DNA from: GCA-2705995 sp965661625
Lineage (GTDB): Bacteria; Bacteroidota; Bacteroidia; Flavobacteriales_G; Salibacteraceae
Assembly: GCA_965661625.1 (NCBI GenBank)
Contig: CBFIEM010000013.1
Location: 1-64,000 of the forward strand
DNA: 64,000 nt
Direction of reading: 5' to 3'
Part shown: in pieces, positions 26,309 through 35,687 of the stretch
Layout: every line of letters starts with the position of its first letter
Position numbering within the stretch: the stretch's first letter is position 1
Notes under the pieces: model-generated
What the model was told of the DNA's origin: nothing
The model's input: the letters and a program-made list of their open reading frames with translations, nothing else
Database searches by the model: none
Translations under genes and position numbers: made by a program

Positions 26309-26815
26309 ATGGAGTTAGAACAGAAATACCATCCCATATTGCAGCCAGATCAGTTAACCAATAGGGAAAAGGAAGATGGAATGGGTGCCTATTTAATGAT
26401 GTTCGCATCTATTGCAGCGGGTTTACCACTTCCTATTATCAACTTGGTTGCATCAGTGATATACTATTTTACGAACCGTTCTAAAAGCAGGTTTGTACAT
26501 TTTCATGCACTGCAATCACTGCTTTCTCAAGTTCCAACTAGTCTAATGAATGCAGGCCTTGTCTTTTGGATTATTCAAGTTTTCGTTTTTGAGAACATGG
26601 AGCGAAGTGAGGTGTTTTTCGGATACGCCGCCGTTGTTTTCCTTGCTAATTTGCTCTATTTCGCATTCAGTATCGTAGCCGCAGTTAAAGCCAGGAAAGG
26701 AAGGATGTATTACTTTATTTTCTTTGGTGGTTTAGCTTATCAGTGGATTTATTCCACAGAAGGTAACTTGCATAAGGACCAATCGGAAGCAGCATCGAAT
26801 AAGCCACCTTTTTAG
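26309..26815 (+). CDS. DUF4870 family membrane protein
   Basis: A 168-aa membrane protein with three to four hydrophobic segments. The typical pattern is the first helix after MGAYLMMFASIAAGLPLPII, followed by SKSRFVHFHALQSLLSQVPT, where the family has a conserved F-x-x-xH-xxQ, then a third segment with KARKGRMYYFIFFGGLAYQW. Members occur in many Bacteroidota with no established role; some carry Tic20-like similarity. The end is one base before the start of the M48 gene. Confidence 0.8.
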   Translation: MELEQKYHPILQPDQLTNREKEDGMGAYLMMFASIAAGLPLPIINLVASVIYYFTNRSKSRFVHFHALQSLLSQVPTSLMNAGLVFWIIQVFVFENMERSEVFFGYAAVVFLANLLYFAFSIVAAVKARKGRMYYFIFFGGLAYQWIYSTEGNLHKDQSEAASNKPPF

Positions 26816-26816
26816 C

Positions 26817-27605
26817 ATGAAGGCCCAATTGCTAAAAGGTTTTGCCATTCTTGTTGTATCCTTTGCAGGATGTTGGTTCGTATTTTCGGTTTTTCTCCCG
26901 ATACCTGATTTGGGAACTATCAAGTTGCCCGATAAACAAGAGCGCAAACTTGGCGATCTAATTTTTAAATATACCATTGAGTTAGATGCGAGTTATGACT
27001 CTGTTAACTATGCTCAAATTCTGCAACACTTAGGTGAAATAGAACGCGTCTTAAATGCTGACTCGTTGGACTTGAAATTACACGTAGTTAAGATGAATGC
27101 TCCCAATGCGTTTACCTTACCAGGAGGGGTTATTGTAGTTTCAACTAGTCTGCTTTCTACAGTAGACCATACCGAGGAGGTTGCTGCGGTAATTGCTCAT
27201 GAGATGGGACATGTATACCATAGGCACGTAATTAAAAAGTTGGCACATGAATTTGGAGTGGCAATGCTTACCGCTGTTGTTACTGGTGGAGATCCTCCAC
27301 TCACGGCTGAAATTACTAAGGCCTTGCTCAGTAACTATTTCAGCAGAGAGCATGAGCGAGAAGCTGATGCATATGCTGTAGAATTACTGGAACTTGCAGG
27401 ATTATCGCCGTTGCATTTAGCTAACGCGTTTGAGTTCTTGAAAAGGTATGGGTCGACTTCCGAAGAGTTTGAGATTATCAGCACACATCCTTCCATTGAT
27501 AAGCGCATCGAAATGATCCAATCGGGTAACTATCCAGCGCCTACGTATGCTCATTTTACGTTTGATTTGGATGAGGTTACTGCATTAATCAACGTACAGC
27601 AATAG
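26817..27605 (+). CDS. M48-family zinc metallopeptidase, membrane anchored
   Basis: A 262-aa peptidase with an N-terminal hydrophobic anchor (residues 6-28) and the catalytic motif HEMGH at 128-132 in VAAVIAHEMGHVYHRHVIKK; the third zinc ligand is the Glu of REHEREADAYAVELL (about 182). This is the arrangement of M48 peptidases such as YcaL/LoiP and BepA-like proteins, which act at the periplasmic face on misfolded envelope proteins. Its length is short for a BepA, which also has TPRs, so a LoiP/YcaL-type enzyme is likely. The end converges with RidA, overlapping by 17 bases. Confidence 0.88.
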   Translation: MKAQLLKGFAILVVSFAGCWFVFSVFLPIPDLGTIKLPDKQERKLGDLIFKYTIELDASYDSVNYAQILQHLGEIERVLNADSLDLKLHVVKMNAPNAFTLPGGVIVVSTSLLSTVDHTEEVAAVIAHEMGHVYHRHVIKKLAHEFGVAMLTAVVTGGDPPLTAEITKALLSNYFSREHEREADAYAVELLELAGLSPLHLANAFEFLKRYGSTSEEFEIISTHPSIDKRIEMIQSGNYPAPTYAHFTFDLDEVTALINVQQ

Positions 27606-27966
27606 CGCTTATTTCAACATCTACGGCTTTTGGCAAACCAGCAACTGCAACAGTTTCTCGAGCCGGTTTTACTTGATCAAAAAATTGCTCGTAAACCCGA
27701 TTAACACGCGGAAAAAAGGTCATGTCACTCAAGAAAATACTGCACTTAACAACATGGCGTAAGTCCATGTCAGCAGCTTTTAATATGTGCTTGATATGAT
27801 TAAGCGCTAGCTCCGTCTGTGCTTCAATGTTTTCGACAACTAGCTTTCCTGTTTCAGGGTTTATCGCAATTTGTCCGCTGATGTAAAGGGTATTATCTGC
27901 AAGAATTGCTTGGCTATAGGGTCCAATTGGTGCAGGAGCTTTCTCTGTGTATATAATCTTTTTCAT
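27589..27966 (-). CDS. ridA: RidA family 2-iminobutanoate/2-iminopropanoate deaminase
   Basis: A 125-aa canonical RidA protein, a trimeric cytoplasmic enzyme that hydrolyses reactive imines released by PLP-dependent enzymes. Typical pieces: EKAPAPIGPYSQAI near the start, LYISGQIAINPETGKLV, KCSIFLSDMTFFPRVNRVYE, the catalytic Arg region KPARETVAVAGLPKAVDVEI. Length matches the family exactly. It converges with the M48 peptidase (overlap 17 bases) and diverges from the amidotransferase gene. Confidence 0.95.
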   Translation of the reverse strand: MKKIIYTEKAPAPIGPYSQAILADNTLYISGQIAINPETGKLVVENIEAQTELALNHIKHILKAADMDLRHVVKCSIFLSDMTFFPRVNRVYEQFFDQVKPARETVAVAGLPKAVDVEISAIAVR

Positions 27967-27997
27967 TTCTTTGACTTAATCAACCAAAGCTAAGAAG

Positions 27998-28570
27998 ATG
28001 CGCGTATTAATGGTCGATAATTTCGACTCCTTTACTTACAATTTGGTTCATTACCTCGAAGGTGAAGGGGCTGAGCTTACCGTGGTTCGCAATAACAATA
28101 TTACACAAGCTGATGTAGCAAACTATTCACATGTAATAATTTCACCAGGTCCTGCGCTTCCAGAACAATCGGGAAGGTTACTCGAATTATTTAGCTGGTT
28201 GCGGAAGGATCAACACGTCTTAGGGGTTTGTTTGGGTATGCAAGCAATGGTAATTGCGGCAGGAGGAAAGCTGGAGCAATTGACTTCTGTAAGGCATGGC
28301 GTGAAGGAAGATGTACTGGTGGACCGTGCATTTTTAGAAGTGGGTATTTTCAAAAATCTACCAGCAGTGTTCAGTGTAGGCTTGTACCATTCATGGAAAG
28401 TTGAATTGGGAGAAGCAACATCAGCTTACTACATTACGGCAAGATCCAGATCGGGAGTACCGATGGCTATCGCACATAAATCAATAAACTATTACGGAGT
28501 TCAGTTTCATCCAGAGTCAATCTTGTCTGAGCATGGAAGGGGAATACTTCGTAATTGGATGGGAGCTTAG
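27998..28570 (+). CDS. Glutamine amidotransferase, anthranilate/aminodeoxychorismate synthase component II
   Basis: A 190-aa class I glutamine amidotransferase. It supplies ammonia from glutamine to a chorismate-using partner (TrpE for tryptophan or PabB for folate). Triad: Cys78 in VLGVCLGMQAM, and the His and Glu of YGVQFHPESILSEHGR. Other landmarks are VDNFDSFTYNLVHYLEG at the N-terminus and VGLYHSWKV. No trpE or pabB gene lies nearby, so the choice between TrpG and PabA cannot be made from context. It ends in a 4-base convergent overlap with the LptD gene. Confidence 0.92.
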   Translation: MRVLMVDNFDSFTYNLVHYLEGEGAELTVVRNNNITQADVANYSHVIISPGPALPEQSGRLLELFSWLRKDQHVLGVCLGMQAMVIAAGGKLEQLTSVRHGVKEDVLVDRAFLEVGIFKNLPAVFSVGLYHSWKVELGEATSAYYITARSRSGVPMAIAHKSINYYGVQFHPESILSEHGRGILRNWMGA

Positions 28571-31203
28571 TTGAGGTCGAACCAGCTGCGCTTCCGTTGA
28601 AGCTTTAAATCTTGAAGGACAGGAGCCTTAACTGCAATATCGAAAGTGTAGCTAGTTCGCGGTCCAAAAGGAATCACGTTGAAATTGATTTGCCAGCAAT
28701 GCAAGTCTCGATTGATTGAAAAACGGGTGAATGAGAAATCATTGAGTTCAAAATCATACCCGGATTGGTATTCTACTTTCCAGTTTTCAGTAAGGTTAAA
28801 ATCACCCCCAAAAGTTACAGCATTATTAAACGTGGTTGTTCTTCCAACTTCACTCCAATTAGCCCTATAGTTCGCTGTGTAGCCAAATCGAAAGCTCCAT
28901 GGAATGTTGAAATCCATGTAGCCGTTTTCGTGCTGTCGAATCTCTTCTAACTCAGCTTCAGAGCCATTCGGGGCAGCATCTCGCTTTGATTCATTTCGTT
29001 TGCTCCTCAAGGTGAAGTTTACAGCACCTCCAGCACGGACTAAACGGGCGAGATCGCCTGATTGATCAAATTGGGCCTTGTCGATAACATTTCCCTGATC
29101 ATTTACCGCGTAAGGGTCCATGGTTGCGTTGGCTTGAAAATTAATTTTCCCATTGAGTATGGAAGAACGCACACTCATGGCAATGGCGCTCCAGTTGATG
29201 CTGTCTTTATAAATATCATAGCCAGTGGTAAAACGGAGTGCTTCAAAAATCTTTGCCTTTTTCAACTCTGTTGCCGTATCGCTGCGCGACTTGTATTTCA
29301 TTTCTAAGTTGTTCATTAAATCAATTCCAACAACCCCAGCTCTTCGAGAGCTTGGAGCGCCATAAATGCCACCTTCGAAAATTGCGTATCGCTCATCAAT
29401 TAGGTCGCCTGTTTGCGCATCAACAGCAACATGTGTTAGGTAATATGGGTCTGATAAATCAGGTGTGAAATTAAAGCTTACAGAAGGAGTGAAGACATGA
29501 CGAATTGCCTTGATTCGCGAAAACTTAGGTCGGTACATCCCATACATTTTGGTAGTAAGCGATGCTGCAAAACGCGCTTCATGAAATGATTCAAGTCCTG
29601 CAACCGTATCTGTTATTATGGTGGAGTCGGCCGAGTTAAACTGCTTCCTTACGGTCTTGAAATACATGGTGTTGGAGTAGTTCACACTTGGGGTAAGGGT
29701 GAAATACTTCATGGCTTTGATGGAGGTTGTGATAGGTAATGAGTGGCGCACACCGTTCTGAATTTTATCCAGCGACTCCTCTTTGAACAAATCGTCTTGT
29801 TTCCGGCGCACGCTGTTCTTAAAATCGAGTGTATAGTTCACCCCAATCTCCTTGATACTCTTCCTAAAATTGCGTTGAAAGCTAGTTGAAGCAGGTGCCG
29901 ACCAAAGTTTTTTAAATGGCTTTACCCGCGACATTGTGAAGGTTGCTTGAGGCAGTGTAATGTTAATAATGCTATCATTGCTATTCTGGTTGTGACTAGC
30001 AGAAAGTGTTAAGTTGAAAGGTGTGCCACCAAACCCAGTGCGGTACGAAATGTTCGACTGAAACGTATTTGATAAGTAGTTGTTGGGTGTAGTATTAAAG
30101 TCATTTCGGAAATTATCTACTGAACCTGCTTGAACGTTAGCCCTGAAATCAGAATTAGGTCTAGCCTTGGGGTCCTGATTGTGCGTCCAGTTCACAAAAA
30201 ATGAATTGCGCTCAGTAAAATCTGCAGCTTCAGGATCACCATCTTTCCCATTTACATAATCCAGTTTTAGTCTTCCGGTATGCTTATAACGTTTGTTATA
30301 ATTGAAAATACTTCTTCCTGCCCATGAGCCATTGGTGTAAATGTCGCCAATAAGTTTGGCGTCGAAATGGTCGCTGAAACCAAAATAATATCCACCATTT
30401 TGCAAGAAGTAACCGCGATTTGGAGAGTTACCATAGGTGGGGATAACAATTCCACTTTGCCTGCCGCGTTGATTGGGGAAAAATCCAAAAGGAAGTGCTA
30501 ATGGGGTTTGAACGTCTTCGATAACCATGTTTGCGGGCCCCGTGACAATTTTATCATCTTGGATAATTTTCAACTTAGAAGCGCGGATGTAAAAATGTGG
30601 GTGGTCAAGTGAGCACGTGGTGTAAAGTCCATTTTTAATGAAAATTACATCCTTGGAAGCTTTTTTAATGGTCTTTCCCTGAACATAGCCATCGCCTTCT
30701 TGCGTTTTAGCTTGATTTATTTTTCCTTTTTCAGAGGCATAGTTATAGGTCATTGACTCTGCCCGATACTCTTTGGAACCTTCTTTAAATCGAGGCTTAC
30801 CTTGGAGCACTCCATTGCTATCTGGTAATCCAGCAGCATAAACAGTGTTGTTACTCAGATCTAGCTCGATGTAATCAGCTTGTAGTGAAATATCCTCGTA
30901 CTCAACTGTTGCTTCACCATAGAGGTAAACCTTTTCGTTTTGAAGATCATATTGAATAGAATCCTGCGAAAAGTAATGCACCTTAGTGTTTATTGCAGGT
31001 TCCTTGGGTTCTGGTTGTTCAGCGGATTGTGGTATGGAGTCAACGCCTAAAGAATCAGGCACGAAATTGGTGTCAGGCGCAATTGCAATAAGAAAATTGA
31101 CGTTAGGGTTGAAGGCACCAAATGCACTCGTTACTTGGGTAGCCAAGAAAGCAATTAACAAGATTGAGTGGAATACTCCTGATTTGGTTCTGACCTTGCC
31201 CAA
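28567..31203 (-). CDS. lptD: LPS-assembly protein LptD, Bacteroidota type
   Basis: A ~878-aa outer-membrane protein. I prefer the TTG at 31203, which gives an ordinary signal peptide (MGKVRTKSGVFHSILLIAFL, cleaved near TSAFGA); an earlier in-frame TTG is at 31266. An OstA-like N-terminal part lies at about residues 40-190 (DSIQYDLQNEKVYLYGEATV, LQADYIELDLSNN, RAESMTYNYASEKGKI). The rest is a large barrel with many aromatic strands (GFFPNQRGRQSGIVIPTYGN, WAGRSIFNYNKRYKHTGRLK) and a C-terminal strand series ending KAPVLQDLKLQRKRSWFDLN. LptD receives LPS from the periplasmic Lpt bridge and inserts it in the outer leaflet. The OstA-like gene at 36421 probably belongs to the same pathway. Confidence 0.9.
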   Translation of the reverse strand: MGKVRTKSGVFHSILLIAFLATQVTSAFGAFNPNVNFLIAIAPDTNFVPDSLGVDSIPQSAEQPEPKEPAINTKVHYFSQDSIQYDLQNEKVYLYGEATVEYEDISLQADYIELDLSNNTVYAAGLPDSNGVLQGKPRFKEGSKEYRAESMTYNYASEKGKINQAKTQEGDGYVQGKTIKKASKDVIFIKNGLYTTCSLDHPHFYIRASKLKIIQDDKIVTGPANMVIEDVQTPLALPFGFFPNQRGRQSGIVIPTYGNSPNRGYFLQNGGYYFGFSDHFDAKLIGDIYTNGSWAGRSIFNYNKRYKHTGRLKLDYVNGKDGDPEAADFTERNSFFVNWTHNQDPKARPNSDFRANVQAGSVDNFRNDFNTTPNNYLSNTFQSNISYRTGFGGTPFNLTLSASHNQNSNDSIINITLPQATFTMSRVKPFKKLWSAPASTSFQRNFRKSIKEIGVNYTLDFKNSVRRKQDDLFKEESLDKIQNGVRHSLPITTSIKAMKYFTLTPSVNYSNTMYFKTVRKQFNSADSTIITDTVAGLESFHEARFAASLTTKMYGMYRPKFSRIKAIRHVFTPSVSFNFTPDLSDPYYLTHVAVDAQTGDLIDERYAIFEGGIYGAPSSRRAGVVGIDLMNNLEMKYKSRSDTATELKKAKIFEALRFTTGYDIYKDSINWSAIAMSVRSSILNGKINFQANATMDPYAVNDQGNVIDKAQFDQSGDLARLVRAGGAVNFTLRSKRNESKRDAAPNGSEAELEEIRQHENGYMDFNIPWSFRFGYTANYRANWSEVGRTTTFNNAVTFGGDFNLTENWKVEYQSGYDFELNDFSFTRFSINRDLHCWQINFNVIPFGPRTSYTFDIAVKAPVLQDLKLQRKRSWFDLN

Positions 31204-31278
31204 GTTTTTTAAGGTATTTTTGCCTAACGCCTTGTTAGATCGTGCAAAACTAATAAGAATCAACAATTGCGTAACGAT

Positions 31279-32454
31279 ATGAATAAACCCAATGATACAA
31301 GGATAAGACCAGAAAACGGATTCCTGTTTTTGGCAACGTTATTTTTATTCACGTTCACGTGTTCGCTAAGCGCTCAGAAAGGTACCAATTCGTACCAAAT
31401 CAAGACGTTAGTGATAGATCCGGGGCACGGAGGGAAAGACCCCGGTGCACTAGGTACAGGCAGGTACAAAGACACAGAAGCTGATGTGGCATTGGCTGTA
31501 GGCTTGAAGTTACGGGACTATGTTAATGAGTATTTCCCGGGGATTAAAGTGATCATGACGCGTGAAACTGACATTTTTATTCCGTTACATATTCGTTCGA
31601 AAATGGCGAATAAAGCAAATGCAGACTTATTCATTAGTATTCATTGCAACTCAAATAACAATGCTGCTGCATATGGTTCAGAGACCTACATTCTGGGTCT
31701 CGACAAGACCAAGGCTCAGATGGATGTAGCTAAGCGTGAGAATCAAGTGATTTTTTTAGAAGAAGGTTATCAAGAGACTTATGAAGGCTTTGATCCCAAT
31801 TCCATCGAGAGCTTAATTGCATTATCCATGATGCAAGGAGTATACCTAGACCGGAGCGCAACTTTAGCGGGAAATATACAATCACAGTTTAAGGAGCGGG
31901 TGAAACGCAGGGATCGCGGCGTAAAACAAGCCGGATTTTGGGTTATTTCACGGACATCAATGCCTGCAGTTCTCATAGAATTAGGTTTCGTAACCAATCC
32001 CACTGAAGAAGATTTTTTAAACTCAGAAGTGGGCAGAACTTATATGTCATCTGCGATTTATCGGGCCTTTAAATCGTACAAAGAAACTTATGAAGTTCAT
32101 GACTCAGTTCAAGTGCCACTTCGCATCGAAGGTGAACAAGTGGGGGATGAACAGAAGGTAATGAAGGAGCTTCCTACGAACGATGAATTGTTTTTTCGCG
32201 TTCAAATAGCATCGAGCTCAAGTAAGCTGCCATTGGAACCATATAACTTTAATGGTCTCGAAGGAGTTTCTGAAATGGAGAATGATGGAGTGTATAAATA
32301 TACGGTAGGGAATGAGCCTGATTTTGAGACTGCTGTTAAGCTACAGCGAGAAATCAGAACAAATGCGTATAAAGATGCCTTTATCATTGCCATCTACAAA
32401 GGCAAAAGAATATCTTTACAGGAAGCTTTCGAAATGTTAAAATCAGACAGCTAG
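31279..32454 (+). CDS. N-acetylmuramoyl-L-alanine amidase (Amidase_3)
   Basis: A 391-aa periplasmic zinc amidase that cuts the bond between MurNAc and the first L-alanine of the peptide stem. The ATG at 31279 is preferred over TTG 31267 since it gives a normal signal peptide ending CSLSAQ. The Amidase_3 domain runs from about 45 to 265: VIDPGHGGKDPGALG with the first His ligand, TEADVALAVG with the Glu ligand, LFISIHCNSNNNAAAYGSE with the second His, and VLIELGFVTNPTEE with the catalytic Glu. A C-terminal region of ~100 residues (FRVQIASSSSKLP onwards) looks like a SPOR-type extension. Head of a conserved cassette with MlaD and two Fe-S proteins. Confidence 0.95.
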   Translation: MNKPNDTRIRPENGFLFLATLFLFTFTCSLSAQKGTNSYQIKTLVIDPGHGGKDPGALGTGRYKDTEADVALAVGLKLRDYVNEYFPGIKVIMTRETDIFIPLHIRSKMANKANADLFISIHCNSNNNAAAYGSETYILGLDKTKAQMDVAKRENQVIFLEEGYQETYEGFDPNSIESLIALSMMQGVYLDRSATLAGNIQSQFKERVKRRDRGVKQAGFWVISRTSMPAVLIELGFVTNPTEEDFLNSEVGRTYMSSAIYRAFKSYKETYEVHDSVQVPLRIEGEQVGDEQKVMKELPTNDELFFRVQIASSSSKLPLEPYNFNGLEGVSEMENDGVYKYTVGNEPDFETAVKLQREIRTNAYKDAFIIAIYKGKRISLQEAFEMLKSDS

Positions 32455-32459
32455 TTATT

Positions 32460-33491
32460 TTGAAATATTCAAAAGAAGTACGAGTAGGATTAGTAGTAAT
32501 AGCCGCACTGGCTGCCTTCTATTTTGGCATCAACTTTTTGAAAGGAGCTGATGTACTTTCCAGTAAACGTCAATATTTCGCCATCTATCCAAGAGTAGAC
32601 GGACTATCTAAGGATAATCCTGTTCAACTCAATGGTTATAAAATTGGGCGGGTTAACAGCATTGCTTTGATGAAGGATTATTCAGGACGCATTCTTGTGG
32701 GTTTTGAAATCAATGAGGAAGGACTTGAAATTCCAAATAATTCAATTGCCTTGATTGCGAGTTTGGATTTATTCAACTCTAAAGCAATCGCTTTAAAAAT
32801 GGGGGATAGTCCGGTAACCGCAGTTTCCGGAGATACCTTGAATTCCGAAATCGAAGGTGATTTGAAAGCAGAAGTCGACAAACGACTGCGACCTTTAGAG
32901 CAAAAGACAAACGACCTCATTGGTTCAATTGATTCGGTTGTCACCATCGTAAAAGCCATCTTGAACGAAGATGCACGTAAGAACCTCACAGAGAGTTTTG
33001 AAAGTATTAATCGCTCGTTCAAGTCATTGGAAATGACAACGAAGCGATTGGATACAATCATCCTTGCCGAGAAAGGAAAGATTTCTGCTATCCTCACGAA
33101 TGTGAATAGCATATCAAATAACTTGAAGGAGAACAATGACCAAATCACGAGTGTTTTAAAGAACTTTAGCGCTATTAGTGATTCGCTTGCTGCGAGTAAC
33201 CTCGTTGAAACTGTTAATAATGCTTCCAAGGCATTAAGTTCTGTAGCTTCAGTTATGGAAAAAGTAGATCGGGGAGAGGGAACGATTGGGCAATTGTTGA
33301 ATAACGACAGCTTGTATCATAATTTGGAGCATGCAACACTTGAGCTGGATATGTTGATGGAAGACATGCGTGTGAATCCTAAGCGTTATGTTCACTTTTC
33401 TGTATTTGGCAGGAAAGAGAAGGCGGAAGATAAACCGAGAAAGAAAGCGAGAACGAAACAAGAAACAGAAGGAAAAGATGGGATTGAGTAA
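32460..33491 (+). CDS. MlaD-family (MCE domain) lipid transport protein
   Basis: A 343-aa inner-membrane anchored MCE protein. The start codon is TTG (32460), 5 bases after the amidase stop. A single N-terminal helix (residues 7-27) is followed by the MCE domain at about 38-115 (YFAIYPRVDGLSKDNPVQLN, GYKIGRVNSIALM, then PNNSIALIASLDLFNSKAIA) and a long helical coiled-coil tail rich in Leu/Ser/Asn that fits a hexameric lipid tunnel. MlaD-type proteins bind phospholipids for retrograde trafficking between outer and inner membranes. Its last 14 bases overlap the next gene. The ABC partners MlaE/F are not in this window. Confidence 0.92.
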   Translation: MKYSKEVRVGLVVIAALAAFYFGINFLKGADVLSSKRQYFAIYPRVDGLSKDNPVQLNGYKIGRVNSIALMKDYSGRILVGFEINEEGLEIPNNSIALIASLDLFNSKAIALKMGDSPVTAVSGDTLNSEIEGDLKAEVDKRLRPLEQKTNDLIGSIDSVVTIVKAILNEDARKNLTESFESINRSFKSLEMTTKRLDTIILAEKGKISAILTNVNSISNNLKENNDQITSVLKNFSAISDSLAASNLVETVNNASKALSSVASVMEKVDRGEGTIGQLLNNDSLYHNLEHATLELDMLMEDMRVNPKRYVHFSVFGRKEKAEDKPRKKARTKQETEGKDGIE

Positions 33492-34833
33492 CGTTGTATT
33501 TATTTTAATAGCGGCTATCGCAATTGCATTGTTTACGAAGCAAGTGCGTAAAATTGCTCGCAATATCAAGTTAGGTAGGGATTTAGATCGTTCGGATCGT
33601 CCTGCTGAGCGATGGAAAGTGATGGCTCGCGTAGCTTTAGGTCAGTCTAAGATGGTAGTTCGGCCCGTAGCTGGGTTTATGCACATTCTCATTTACGTTG
33701 GCTTCGTAATCATCAACATTGAAGTGCTGGAAATAATTTTAGATGGAGTACTTGGAACTCATAGGCTATTTTTTGGGTTTTTGGGAAACGCATACACTGC
33801 CTTTATCAATGCTTTTGAGTTTCTTGCATTATTAGTTCTTGTTGCATGTGTTGTGTTTTTATTGCGCAGAAATGTAATGCGGATTAAGCGCTTTTTTAAC
33901 CCGGAAATGGAAGGGTGGCCAACTAGCGATGCCAACATTATTCTGGTAGTGGAAGTGCTTCTTATGGGAGCTTTCTTAACGATGAACGCGTCTGATGCCG
34001 TCCTAATGAATACAGCAGCTGATTCCCTAACTCAGGCTGGTTTAGAAAAGTATGCAATTGGCTTTGACGGTTATTTTGCTTTTAGTCAATACATTATTCC
34101 ATTCCTGCCAGAGAGCTTGGAGTCCTTACATTTAATAGAGCGTGGAATGTGGTGGTTTCATATTATTGGAATTTTTGCATTTCTAAATTACTTGCCTTAT
34201 TCAAAACATTTCCACATCCTTTTAGCATTTCCAAATACATATTTCAGCAACTTGAATCCGAAAGGGAGTTTCTCTAACATGGAGTCGGTAACGAATGAAG
34301 TTAAGTTGATGTTTGATCCTGATGCGGATCCATACGCGGCTCCAGCTCCAGAAGCTGATGCAGCCCCACAACGATTTGGAGCTAAAGATGTTCAGGATTT
34401 GACATGGAAGCAGTTAATGGACTCTTATACCTGCACTGAGTGTGGTAGGTGCACCAGCAACTGCCCTGCTAATCAAACTGGAAAGCTTTTATCCCCACGT
34501 AAAATCATGATGGATACACGTGACCGTCTTGTGGAGGTAGGAAATGGTATTGATAAAAATGGAGCGGACTTTAATGATGGGAAATCATTGCTGAATGATT
34601 TCATCACACCTGAGGAGTTATGGGCATGTACATCATGTAATGCATGCGTTGAGTCTTGTCCAGTTAACATTGATCCCCTTTCCATTATTATGGAGATGCG
34701 TCGCTACTTGGTGATGGAAGAATCAGCAGCTCCGCAAGAATTAAATGGGGCATTTACAAATATTGAGAACAATGGAGCTCCTTGGCAATTTGGTCAGGCT
34801 GACCGTTTGAACTGGGCTACAGAAGAAAACTAG
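33478..34833 (+). CDS. Membrane Fe-S oxidoreductase (HdrC/EtfAB:quinone-oxidoreductase-like)
   Basis: A 451-aa protein with an integral membrane half and a soluble dicluster half. Residues 1-270 have about six hydrophobic segments, including a His-bearing helix (GFMHILIYVGFVIINIEVLE; HIIGIFAFLNYLPYSKHFH) that may bind haem. A ferredoxin-like domain follows with two 4Fe-4S signatures: CTECGRCTSNCPANQ at about 310-325 and CTSCNACVESCPVNID at about 380-395. The order matches proteins that shuttle electrons between flavoproteins and menaquinone. The ATG at 33478 overlaps the end of mlaD. It is followed by the matching CCG-domain subunit. Confidence 0.85.
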   Translation: MGLSNVVFILIAAIAIALFTKQVRKIARNIKLGRDLDRSDRPAERWKVMARVALGQSKMVVRPVAGFMHILIYVGFVIINIEVLEIILDGVLGTHRLFFGFLGNAYTAFINAFEFLALLVLVACVVFLLRRNVMRIKRFFNPEMEGWPTSDANIILVVEVLLMGAFLTMNASDAVLMNTAADSLTQAGLEKYAIGFDGYFAFSQYIIPFLPESLESLHLIERGMWWFHIIGIFAFLNYLPYSKHFHILLAFPNTYFSNLNPKGSFSNMESVTNEVKLMFDPDADPYAAPAPEADAAPQRFGAKDVQDLTWKQLMDSYTCTECGRCTSNCPANQTGKLLSPRKIMMDTRDRLVEVGNGIDKNGADFNDGKSLLNDFITPEELWACTSCNACVESCPVNIDPLSIIMEMRRYLVMEESAAPQELNGAFTNIENNGAPWQFGQADRLNWATEEN

Positions 34834-34841
34834 ATAAAGTG

Positions 34842-35636
34842 ATGGGAGAAGCATTGAAAGTGCCAACAATGGCGGAGATGGTGTCGCGTGGAGAAGTTCC
34901 AGAAGTATTATTCTGGGTTGGCTGTGCAGGTAGTTTTGATGACCGAGCGAAAAAAATAACCAAGGCATTTGTACGCATTTTAAATGAAGCAGGGATTTCA
35001 TTTGCTGTTTTGGGGACAGAAGAGTCTTGCACTGGAGATCCTGCGAAACGTGCAGGAAATGAGTTCTTGTTTCAAATGCAAGCCATGATGAACATTCAAG
35101 TGCTGAATGGCTATGAGATTAAGCACATTGTGACTACTTGTCCGCATTGTTTTAACACCTTGAAAAATGAATATCCTGAGTTAGGTGGAAACTATGATGT
35201 TGTTCATCACTCACAGTACATTCAAAAATTGTTGGCTGACGGAAAAATCAAGGTCAGCGGTGGAGGAGATTTTAAGGGTAAGCGCATTACTTTTCATGAC
35301 CCCTGTTATTTAGGTAGGGCAAATGATGTTTATGAAGCCCCACGTTCGCTTCTTGAAAAGCTAGATGCAGAACTTGTAGAGATGAAGCGTTGTAAGTCAA
35401 ATGGTTTATGCTGCGGTGCTGGTGGTGCTCAGATGTTCAAGGAGGCAGAAAAAGGAGATCGTGAAGTGAATGTAGAGCGTTCGGAAGAGGCGCTAGAAAC
35501 TAAGCCATCTATTATTGCCACAGGATGCCCTTTTTGCAATACCATGATGACTGATGGGGTTAAGCATTTCGAAAAGGAAGATCAAACCTCAGTTTACGAC
35601 ATTGCCGAATTAATCGCCGAGGCAGCTGAACTATAA
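34842..35636 (+). CDS. Fe-S binding CCG-domain protein (HdrB/GlcF-like)
   Basis: A 264-aa protein with two cysteine-rich CCG domains: the first has WVGCAGSFDD and VTTCPHCFNTLKNEY, the second HDPCYLGRANDVYEAPRSL, GLCCGAGGAQMF and GCPFCNTMMTDG. Such domains bind a non-cubane 4Fe-4S cluster and occur in HdrB, GlcF and LutA-like proteins. With the preceding membrane subunit it should form a quinone-linked oxidoreductase complex; the electron donor is not evident. A GTG at 34839 is a less likely start. Starts 8 bases after the previous gene. Confidence 0.88.
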   Translation: MGEALKVPTMAEMVSRGEVPEVLFWVGCAGSFDDRAKKITKAFVRILNEAGISFAVLGTEESCTGDPAKRAGNEFLFQMQAMMNIQVLNGYEIKHIVTTCPHCFNTLKNEYPELGGNYDVVHHSQYIQKLLADGKIKVSGGGDFKGKRITFHDPCYLGRANDVYEAPRSLLEKLDAELVEMKRCKSNGLCCGAGGAQMFKEAEKGDREVNVERSEEALETKPSIIATGCPFCNTMMTDGVKHFEKEDQTSVYDIAELIAEAAEL

Positions 35637-35687
35637 TACTTTTCACAATGCTAGTGCAGCGTTCATAGCGCAAATACCTTACCTATC

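Noticed and set aside
26817..27605. BepA assignment of the M48 peptidase
   Set aside because: The protein is too short and has no TPR region; a LoiP/YcaL-type peptidase fits better.
31201..31266. Promoters for the divergent lptD and amidase genes
   Set aside because: Good -7 boxes exist (TATTTTTG at 31215-31222; TAGTTTTG on the minus strand), but neither has a -33 box at the proper spacing, so no promoter is called.
32678..33229. 183-codon frame on the minus strand
   Set aside because: It is the antisense shadow of the MlaD gene.
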